NCBI GenBank assembly: GCA_016795155.1
Contig: JAEUIE010000052.1
Coordinates: forward strand, 1 to 44,642
From: Planctomycetia bacterium
GTDB lineage: Bacteria; Planctomycetota; Planctomycetia; Gemmatales; HRBIN36
Direction of reading: 5' to 3'
DNA: 44,642 bases
The notes beneath the pieces are model-generated. The model saw only the letters and a program-made list of their open reading frames with translations. It had not been told where the DNA came from and did not search any database. Positions 15,116-22,109 of the stretch are shown here, in pieces. Numbering within the stretch: the first letter of the stretch is position 1; every line of letters begins with the position of its first letter. The translations under genes and the position numbers were made by a program.

Positions 15116-17557
15116 CTATTTCGGCTGATCGGCAGGCGATTCCATCGGCAGTCGATTGGCTGGCGTGGAATCGGAGTGAGGCATCGGAGGTGTGATTTCC
15201 GTTGCATCGCGATCCTGATAATATCCTTCGTCGCCATAACCGGCATAGTAGCGGTCGGAGTAATCGTACTTGTACTGGTAAGCCTGGGCGTAATCGTATT
15301 GACCGTAGCCATAACCATAACCATAGCCGTAGCCATAGCCATAACCGGTTGGGCCTTGCATGGATACGCCATTGACGATGATGCCGAGCGGCTTGGCGCC
15401 GAGTGACATCAGGATGTCGCGGGCACGTTCTGCAATGGGTCGGCCATTCTTGGTGACACGCATCGTCATCAATACTCCATCTACACGAGGAGCCACGACG
15501 CATGGGTCGGTAACGACCAGCAGCGGAGGCGTATCGACGATCACGTAATCATACTGTTCACGGAGTTCATCCAGCAGTTCCTTGAATCGTGGAGAGGTCA
15601 ACAGTTCAGCAGGATTAGGTGGAATCGGTCCGCAAGGCAGCAAGGAAAGGCCGGGAATGACAGTAGGCTGAATGGCATCGCGGAGATCGCATTGCCCCAT
15701 GATGGCTGCTGCAAATCCCTTTTCAGAAGGTACTGCAAAAACCTTGTGCAATCGCGGCCTGCGGAAGTCAGCATCGATCAGAATGGTCGATTTGCCTGAC
15801 TGTGCAATTGACACTGACAAATTGCTGGAGAGCGTCGTCTTGCCATCACCCATGTTCGGACTGGTGATCTGGATAACCTTGTGCCCTTCGCCACCCGTGC
15901 TGAAGTAGAGAGCGGTACGGATGCCACGGAATACTTCTGACTTGCGTGACTTGGGACGATAGTAGGTAACCAGTGTAGGGTCGGGGCCATTGATGGCGCC
16001 TTCCAGCTTGGCTGCTTCCTCTTCGGAGATAAGAATCGGAATATGACCAACCACGGGGATGTTGAGCCTGCGGCGGATTTCTTCTGGGCTGCGGAAGCTC
16101 TTGTCCGTGAGGTCTGCCAGATAGGCCAACCCGAATCCACCTAGCAGGCCGAAAATGGAGGAAAGCACCATGATGACAAAAAGTCGAGGCTCCACCTTGG
16201 TGGCCATCGAGGGATCAGCAATGGTTTCTGCAGCGTAGTTGACTTCATCCTTGGAAACCTTGATGCTGCTCATTTGCTCGGTCAGCGTGGTGATCAACTT
16301 CAGCGTTGCTTTCTTCTTCTCTTCATAATCGTTGCTGACCACCACCAGTTTGCCGAGATCTTTGACGGCGTCACGTTCCTTGGCAATTTCGGTATCCAGG
16401 ATTTTCAGAATATTGTCGTAGCGGATCAGTTCGAGTTTGAATGCATTGACCATCGATTGAATAGGAGTCTCTCGATTCTTGGACATTTCATCCTTGATGA
16501 CTTCATCTTTGATCTGGTTCAGTTCCTTGGTTTGTTCGGTCAGGTGCGATTGCAATGCAGCAATCTGCAGTCTGACGTCTTTCAACTCTGGATGATTCTT
16601 CCCATATTTCGATTCGTACATTTTTTCCAGCAGATCGAGTTGAACGAGTCGGTCACTGGTATTGGTGACTGGCACGGCATGGGTATTTTCCTGACCAGGT
16701 CGCACCAGTGAACTGCCCTGGAACTGTGATAAGAGTGAACGGTTATACCCTAATTCCAATCCCTTGCTGATCGCATCCAGTCGAGATTGGACTTCGAGTT
16801 TGCGTTCCATGGTTATGACACGGGTGTTTTCCAGCATATCCAATCGGGCGTACATCGGATTCTTACCGGAGGTGGTAGTTGGAATGGCCGGGTTCTGCTC
16901 CATGAATGCAATATGATCCTTGCGGAGCTTTTCGTAATCCTGTTGAATGGTGTTTTCAGCTTTTTTAATGACGGAGATCAAATCGCTGGTCTGGTTCTGG
17001 TTATTCTCTTTGAGGTATTCTTTATAGTGCTTAATGACTGCTAGAATAATAGTCTGACAATCGTTGGCGATTGGACCTTTGAAAGAAATCTGAAGGACCG
17101 GGCTGCGTCCATTGGGATCGCGGTTATCGCGAACGACCAGTAGCCCTGACATGAGAATGTTCAGCATGTCGGAAGGACTTTTCCCCAGAAACGTTTCCAA
17201 CTTCTTGATGTCAGCATCCTGAATGACATTTTTCAAGATGATCGGGGTGCGTAACAATGTAGCGTGGTAAGTCAGATAATCATCGTTCATGGAATAAGCA
17301 GCACGAGGATCATTGGCCATCAGAGGTGGCAGCTTTCGCTGCACGGACAGCAAGGCCTGTGATTGAAATACCGGATCTTTCTGGGTGTAATACAAAGCGC
17401 CAATGACCAGCGAGAGAATCAAGCCAAGAATCAGCAGCGACTTGCGCTGCCAGGCTATGCGGTAGATATTGGACTGTGAGACAGCTTCCTGCTGTTGCAA
17501 CATCATGTCATGCGTCGCTTGAACAGGCGTTCCTTCCAGCAATTCAGGACGAGTCAT
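15116..17557 (-). CDS. Wzc/CapAB-type polysaccharide copolymerase and bacterial tyrosine kinase
   Basis: An 813-residue inner-membrane protein controlling chain length and export of the polymer. Order: short cytoplasmic N-terminus; TM1 (about 40-58, LLILGLILSLVIGALYY); a large periplasmic Wzz-type coiled region (60-450); TM2 (about 455-478); then a BY-kinase domain with Walker A SPNMGDGKTTLSSNLS, Walker A' ILIDADFRRPRLH and Walker B YVIVDTPPLL. The C-terminus is the tyrosine cluster that is autophosphorylated. Here it is extreme: seven Gly-Tyr pairs encoded by a hexanucleotide repeat (15305-15346), then a further Tyr-rich stretch up to about residue 785. A strong AAGGAG precedes the ATG. It lies 44 bp after the WecA-like gene and is probably dephosphorylated by the neighbouring CpsB-like protein. 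Confidence 0.93.
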   Translation of the reverse strand: MTRPELLEGTPVQATHDMMLQQQEAVSQSNIYRIAWQRKSLLILGLILSLVIGALYYTQKDPVFQSQALLSVQRKLPPLMANDPRAAYSMNDDYLTYHATLLRTPIILKNVIQDADIKKLETFLGKSPSDMLNILMSGLLVVRDNRDPNGRSPVLQISFKGPIANDCQTIILAVIKHYKEYLKENNQNQTSDLISVIKKAENTIQQDYEKLRKDHIAFMEQNPAIPTTTSGKNPMYARLDMLENTRVITMERKLEVQSRLDAISKGLELGYNRSLLSQFQGSSLVRPGQENTHAVPVTNTSDRLVQLDLLEKMYESKYGKNHPELKDVRLQIAALQSHLTEQTKELNQIKDEVIKDEMSKNRETPIQSMVNAFKLELIRYDNILKILDTEIAKERDAVKDLGKLVVVSNDYEEKKKATLKLITTLTEQMSSIKVSKDEVNYAAETIADPSMATKVEPRLFVIMVLSSIFGLLGGFGLAYLADLTDKSFRSPEEIRRRLNIPVVGHIPILISEEEAAKLEGAINGPDPTLVTYYRPKSRKSEVFRGIRTALYFSTGGEGHKVIQITSPNMGDGKTTLSSNLSVSIAQSGKSTILIDADFRRPRLHKVFAVPSEKGFAAAIMGQCDLRDAIQPTVIPGLSLLPCGPIPPNPAELLTSPRFKELLDELREQYDYVIVDTPPLLVVTDPCVVAPRVDGVLMTMRVTKNGRPIAERARDILMSLGAKPLGIIVNGVSMQGPTGYGYGYGYGYGYGYGQYDYAQAYQYKYDYSDRYYAGYGDEGYYQDRDATEITPPMPHSDSTPANRLPMESPADQPK
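15305..15346. repeat. Hexanucleotide tandem repeat in the Wzc tyrosine tail
   Basis: Seven consecutive 6-bp units of the form RTARCC (plus strand) encode seven Gly-Tyr dipeptides on the minus strand. Unit variation (GTAGCC, ATAACC, ATAGCC) keeps the amino acids constant. Copy-number change by slippage would add or remove phosphorylatable tyrosines without a frameshift. Confidence 0.85.
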
Positions 17558-17601
17558 CGTTGTCTCCTTACAGACAGACTAATTCGCTCATTCCACAGCC
17601 A

Positions 17602-19128
17602 TCATACATTTTCTAAATGCAAATCAGAAAGAACAGGTACTTTCTGCGGTTTGACGCCAGAATGAGTCGGGACTCGTTCTGCCATCTCGGTCAACACCTG
17701 TTCCACATCTAGAATCATGGCACTGATTTGAGCCAATACCTCAGCATAAGGCCTGTGAATGGAACCTTCCAGTTCCATTCTTCCCACTACAGTCGCTTTG
17801 ATGCATAAAGGCAGAGAAAATTGCCAAACTTCGTTGGATTGAATGTCCAGATCGTGAAGTTGCCAATGGCCGTGATATCCTTCGTGCCAGGCCGGGGCAT
17901 TCACGTCCAGGCGTAATCCGATCAGCTTATGTTCGTAGGCCCAGGCTGTCAAACGGTTCCACAAATCCTGCCAATTCGTTGAGCCTTGCAGTTGAATGCT
18001 CATTTCCCGCACCTGGCCAGGCGTTCTGCCATTTAGCATGTTGGAAAACGTATTAGCCAGGCGTTTGCGAATGAGTGTCAATTCAACACTGCCAAACATC
18101 TTGGTGGCAATCAGTATCGCTACCACCATGCCTGCTGAAATCAGGGCATACATGCCATTTCGCAGGTAAGAAGCCAGCAATGCACCTAGCGTCGTTATAA
18201 GGCACATGGCAGCGACCATGCCCAGAATGCTGATGTTGGAAAAGCCTGAACTTGACATACGGTGGTGCAGGTGCCCGCGATCAACATCGTAGATGCTTCG
18301 ACCAGTCAGTTTGCGTCGGACAATCGCTGCCAGGGTGTCGAAAATCGGGAGAATCAGGAGTGCGAGCGGAGCTGCAAGGCTTACGGTGGCTAGCTCTTTC
18401 ATGGAGCTTTGAATACCGAGAATTCCAATGGTCAGACCAATGAGCATACTACCTGAATCACCCAGGAATATCTTGGCAGGTGGGAAGTTGAATCGGAGAA
18501 AACCCAACAGAGTACCGCCTAAACCAGCAGCAACACAGGCTGTGGCCCACACTTCATTGAGATATGCCACTCCCATAAAGGCAAGACTGGTGACCAAGCC
18601 GATGGTGGAAAGCAACCCATCCATGCCATCGAGCAGGTTGAGTGAATTGATAGCGCCCAGTAGCCAGAATGCAGTGAAAATGACCCCGAAGTAACCCAGT
18701 TCGATGGTCATCCCATCATATAGCGTGATACGATCCACTTTGGTTCCACTGGCAATCACGAGTGCAACAATCATTATCTGGCCAAGAAGTTTGAATCGTC
18801 CACGCAACCGGCCAAAATCATCCAGGACACCTAGTGCGCAGATTAAGCCACCGGCAATGAGAATGCCCAAATGCATGGCAAATTGTTCAGGCAGAATCTC
18901 GCCCGTGGTGCCACCCAGGAACCAGCCAACCATGATGGCTGAAAAGGTACCAAAGAGAATAATCGGGCCGCCTGCTACCGGAGTTGGCTTGGCGTGAAGT
19001 TTCCGTGTGCCATCCGGATGGTCGAGCAACCCGATACGTGTTGCAAGGCGCATTACCACCGGCGTCATGCCGATTGCAAAGAGCAATCCCACGGTGAAAA
19101 GAATCAAAAGCTGCAAGGCGAAATGCAT
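17602..19128 (-). CDS. WecA/TagO-type undecaprenyl-phosphate sugar-1-phosphate transferase
   Basis: A polytopic membrane enzyme that starts polysaccharide synthesis by moving a sugar-1-phosphate (in the family usually GlcNAc-1-P) from UDP-sugar to undecaprenyl phosphate. Family motifs are all visible: VLDDFGRLRGR with the Asp pair at 103-104, SLNLLDGMDGLL (about 162-173), FLGDSGSMLIG (221-231) and RGHLHHR (284-290). About ten transmembrane helices fill residues 1-345. The last 160 residues are a soluble domain absent from WecA itself, with no motif I know. AGGAG is well placed before the ATG. It leads the minus-strand arm with wzc and cpsB. Its leader contains a perfect hairpin (19147-19175) behind a candidate promoter (19204-19232). 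Confidence 0.9.
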   Translation of the reverse strand: MHFALQLLILFTVGLLFAIGMTPVVMRLATRIGLLDHPDGTRKLHAKPTPVAGGPIILFGTFSAIMVGWFLGGTTGEILPEQFAMHLGILIAGGLICALGVLDDFGRLRGRFKLLGQIMIVALVIASGTKVDRITLYDGMTIELGYFGVIFTAFWLLGAINSLNLLDGMDGLLSTIGLVTSLAFMGVAYLNEVWATACVAAGLGGTLLGFLRFNFPPAKIFLGDSGSMLIGLTIGILGIQSSMKELATVSLAAPLALLILPIFDTLAAIVRRKLTGRSIYDVDRGHLHHRMSSSGFSNISILGMVAAMCLITTLGALLASYLRNGMYALISAGMVVAILIATKMFGSVELTLIRKRLANTFSNMLNGRTPGQVREMSIQLQGSTNWQDLWNRLTAWAYEHKLIGLRLDVNAPAWHEGYHGHWQLHDLDIQSNEVWQFSLPLCIKATVVGRMELEGSIHRPYAEVLAQISAMILDVEQVLTEMAERVPTHSGVKPQKVPVLSDLHLENV

Positions 19129-19146
19129 CTAACTCCTACCCTGACA

Positions 19147-19175
19147 AAGGCTTACTGCGGCAATGTGTAAGCCTT
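19147..19175 (-). promoter_or_regulatory. Perfect hairpin in the leader of the wecA-like gene
   Basis: 9-bp perfect stem (19147-19155 with 19167-19175) with an 11-nt loop, ending 18 nt before the ATG, just upstream of the ribosome-binding site. There is no T tract, so it is not a terminator. It could control translation initiation or mRNA stability; this is inference. Confidence 0.5.
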
Positions 19176-19203
19176 CCAGTGTGTGCCTCCTCATACAGGC
19201 CTC

Positions 19204-19232
19204 ATTTTATCCTTAAACCGCATCCCAGCCAA
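19204..19232 (-). promoter_or_regulatory. Candidate promoter for the wecA-wzc arm
   Basis: Minus-strand -35 TTGGCT (19227-19232, four of six) and -10 TAAAAT (19204-19209, five of six) with an optimal 17-nt spacer. It gives a leader of about 70 nt that carries the hairpin at 19147-19175. Confidence 0.4.
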
Positions 19233-19301
19233 AGGAAATGCACATCTTTTCCTGTTCTTCACTGCACGCAGCGAAGCAGGATGTTCAGCATCGTAGTGAG
19301 G

Positions 19302-22109
19302 TTACGACATACTAGATTGCCACATTCTGGCCCAGGATAAAGAATCTGGGCTGCAAAAGCATTCAGGTTTCTTACGGACAGATTGCTGTGGAGTCAAACA
19401 GGCAAGCCAGGCAGTATCAAACGATAGTGCCGGTTGCTTGGATTGGTCAAACTGTGCCTGACTGTGTGTCGTCTCAGGTGGCTGTCTCGACACGTCTGGC
19501 TCAATTCTGCTTGCACCACCGAGAAACGGTATGAGTTCCTGCCAGGGGTTTCGCTGGTTGGCTGAACCGTTATTGGCCGAGGTACGATAGCAAACGACGA
19601 GTAAATCTTTAGCCCGCGTAGCTGCTACATAGAGCAATCGTTGCTTCTCTGCTGCAATGCGCGTTTGTTCCTCGCTCGCAAACAGCTGCCAATCGGAAGG
19701 ATAAGCAAGCGAGGTCTTGGAATAGAGGCCAACTGTCTTCATGACATGCAGATAACCTGCAGGCTCAGCCTGTTCACGGCTCACATGCAGTTCCGGCTCA
19801 CGCTCTTTGGAGTACCCGCCTTGGCTATCAACCAGAATGACAACTCGAGCTTCCAGCCCCTTGGCTTTATGCAGGTTCATGATGCGAACACCGACACCAG
19901 CCTGGCTGGGAATGAACATGCCATCCCGTCGAGGCTTGCGTTCCATCAATCGTTCCAGAGAACGCAGTACCCCCTCTACAGTTTGGTCCTCCGAGTTTTC
20001 CTGTTGAATGCAAATCAGTGCTTTAGCCAGGCAGCCAGTACCAGCTTCCTGGCTGATTAATCTTGCCCAGAGCGGGAACCCTAACTTCTGCACAGCCCGC
20101 TCTAATGCAGCAGATACAGGCATGATGCTCAAGTGCTGAGACATTTCCTGGAGTAATTGAAAGACAGGCTGGATCAAACCTGCAAATGAATGTTGTGGTT
20201 CGGGAGTGATAGACCAGCGAAACTTACCTCCACTTTGCTGAAAAGCATACAGTTGTGCATCGCTGATGCCACACAGTTCGCTGCGCAAGAGGCCAACCAA
20301 TGATGCTGAATCATCAGGATCGCTGACGCTCTTCAGCAGCAGATAGAGCAATCGCAAACCGGAGAAATGATTGAGTTGCGAACCTCCAGTCACCTGGTGA
20401 GGTATTTTCCACTGCCCGAGCATATCGCCATAAACCTGCAGGCGTTCTCGTGCCATGCTCAGGATCATGAAGTCATCAGGCACAGCCTGGCTGGTCAGTC
20501 CCCGCTTGAGTTCCGATTCTGAACGCTCCAGGTGCAGATTGCCTGCACAAGCTTCCTGAATGAATCGGCAGATGGCATCCGCTTCGGCTTGAGCTACACC
20601 TTCTGTCCTGGTGCCTGCAGATTCTTCCGAAATCTCCAGGTATCGCAGGCATTGACTGAGCGGATGTGGTGATTGAATGCCAGGCAGCATTGATGAGTAA
20701 TTTGCCTGCGTTCCAGGCTGGGCCTGAGAAAAAACCGTTTCAAAGGTGGAGTTGAACCACTCGACAAGAGCAGGCTGCGAGCGAAAGTTGGAAGTAAGCT
20801 CTACCGCTTCACCACCAGCAGCAAGTAACCTGTTTTTCACCTGGTCATAGACTTGCAAATCAGCCCGGCGAAAACGGTAGATAGATTGCTTCGGATCACC
20901 GACCAGCAGTAAACTGCCCGGTCTTGGTTGAACCTTTAGCCAGTGACTGACATTGCGTTGCGCTGTCAGCCAGAAAATCAATTCTGCCTGAAGCGGATCG
21001 GTATCCTGAAATTCATCAACCAGCAGGCGTTTCCATTGCTGTGCAATCTGCTTGCGTACTTGCGGATATAGGCGAACCAGTTCCACGGTGCGCAACAGCA
21101 ATTCATGGAAGTTGATCAAGCCAAGCCGGCGTCGCTCTTCGCGGAAATACAGTTCTGATTGTTGAAGAAATCGGATAACAATGGGATAGCGATACGTGCG
21201 CCATTGATTGAGTAACGGGGTAATCACCTGCTCGCAAAAGAGATTCCATCGATCCCATTCCTGATCACACTGCTTGACGCCGCCCGGCCATCGACGCTTG
21301 GTCAGGCTGGCACCAGAATTAATGGGTGTAAACTCTTCCAGGTGTTTTATCACCTGGGCGGCTTCATTCCAGTTGATATTCTCAACCAGCCTGGGCAGCC
21401 TGCGATACTTCTGCATCAGTTTATCAGCAGCGTCAGCAGGCAAATTAGGCGAAAGCGACGCCATGTGTTGGTAATAACTTTCCAACTGTGTGCGAATGTT
21501 ACGGATATCTGGAGGCTGTGTCTCTGCTGCCGGCCAGATTGGAATGTCACTGTATTTTTCAAACAAGAACAAACATTCTTTCAAATCCAAAGGTGCAAGA
21601 CCGGCAGCCTGCAGTTCCAGCAAAATGGGGTCATTGCCGTTCAGCAACTCGTTTTCCCAGGCGAGCCACAATTCTTCCTGAATATCGCTGTCAGCATCTT
21701 CATCCAGTTCGGTGAACCCTGCAGGCAATCCAGCTTCTGCACTATACTCGCGAAGCAGCCGGGCACAGAAGCCATGAATGGTGCCGATGTAACACTGATG
21801 GATTTGTTCTAGTGCCTGTGTCAGCCTTTTTTTGATGCGCGAGTCTTCGGCTGCCTGGCAGGAAGCTTCCAACCTGATGAAGAACCGTGAACGCATTTCG
21901 CCCGCAGCTTTGCGGGTAAACGTCAAAGCGGCAATTTCATTTACTTTCGCTACACCCTGAGCCAGCATCTGCACCAATCGCTCTACTAATACCGTTGTCT
22001 TGCCTGAACCTGCAGAGGCTTCCACCAGATAATTGCGATCAAAGCTGCTGATCAACCTGTCCCGTACAGGTTGGTCTTCGGGAACCATATGCTGTGCACG
22101 TTGACTCAT
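19302..22109 (-). CDS. addA: AddA-like UvrD-family helicase lacking the nuclease domain
   Basis: The helicase subunit of an AddAB-type double-strand-break resection machine. All SF1A motifs are present: I VEASAGSGKTTVLVERL (near residues 29-45), II LLVDEFQDTDPLQ, III LLLVGDPKQSIYRFRRADLQ, IV ELTSNFRSQPALVEWF, V IMNLHKAKGLEARVVILVD and VI LLYVAATRAKDLLVV. Typical AddA has about 1,200 residues with a C-terminal PD-(D/E)xK nuclease. This one has 935, with only about 100 residues after motif VI and no nuclease motif, and the 170 bp beyond the stop hold no continuation. The ATG at 22109 forms a 4-bp ATGA overlap with the addB stop, which fixes the start; the open frame extending to 22205 is spurious. 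Confidence 0.88.
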   Translation of the reverse strand: MSQRAQHMVPEDQPVRDRLISSFDRNYLVEASAGSGKTTVLVERLVQMLAQGVAKVNEIAALTFTRKAAGEMRSRFFIRLEASCQAAEDSRIKKRLTQALEQIHQCYIGTIHGFCARLLREYSAEAGLPAGFTELDEDADSDIQEELWLAWENELLNGNDPILLELQAAGLAPLDLKECLFLFEKYSDIPIWPAAETQPPDIRNIRTQLESYYQHMASLSPNLPADAADKLMQKYRRLPRLVENINWNEAAQVIKHLEEFTPINSGASLTKRRWPGGVKQCDQEWDRWNLFCEQVITPLLNQWRTYRYPIVIRFLQQSELYFREERRRLGLINFHELLLRTVELVRLYPQVRKQIAQQWKRLLVDEFQDTDPLQAELIFWLTAQRNVSHWLKVQPRPGSLLLVGDPKQSIYRFRRADLQVYDQVKNRLLAAGGEAVELTSNFRSQPALVEWFNSTFETVFSQAQPGTQANYSSMLPGIQSPHPLSQCLRYLEISEESAGTRTEGVAQAEADAICRFIQEACAGNLHLERSESELKRGLTSQAVPDDFMILSMARERLQVYGDMLGQWKIPHQVTGGSQLNHFSGLRLLYLLLKSVSDPDDSASLVGLLRSELCGISDAQLYAFQQSGGKFRWSITPEPQHSFAGLIQPVFQLLQEMSQHLSIMPVSAALERAVQKLGFPLWARLISQEAGTGCLAKALICIQQENSEDQTVEGVLRSLERLMERKPRRDGMFIPSQAGVGVRIMNLHKAKGLEARVVILVDSQGGYSKEREPELHVSREQAEPAGYLHVMKTVGLYSKTSLAYPSDWQLFASEEQTRIAAEKQRLLYVAATRAKDLLVVCYRTSANNGSANQRNPWQELIPFLGGASRIEPDVSRQPPETTHSQAQFDQSKQPALSFDTAWLACLTPQQSVRKKPECFCSPDSLSWARMWQSSMS

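Noticed and set aside
15305-15346. Short tandem repeat as a CRISPR array or intergenic satellite
   Set aside because: Units are six bp without spacers and code for Gly-Tyr within Wzc.
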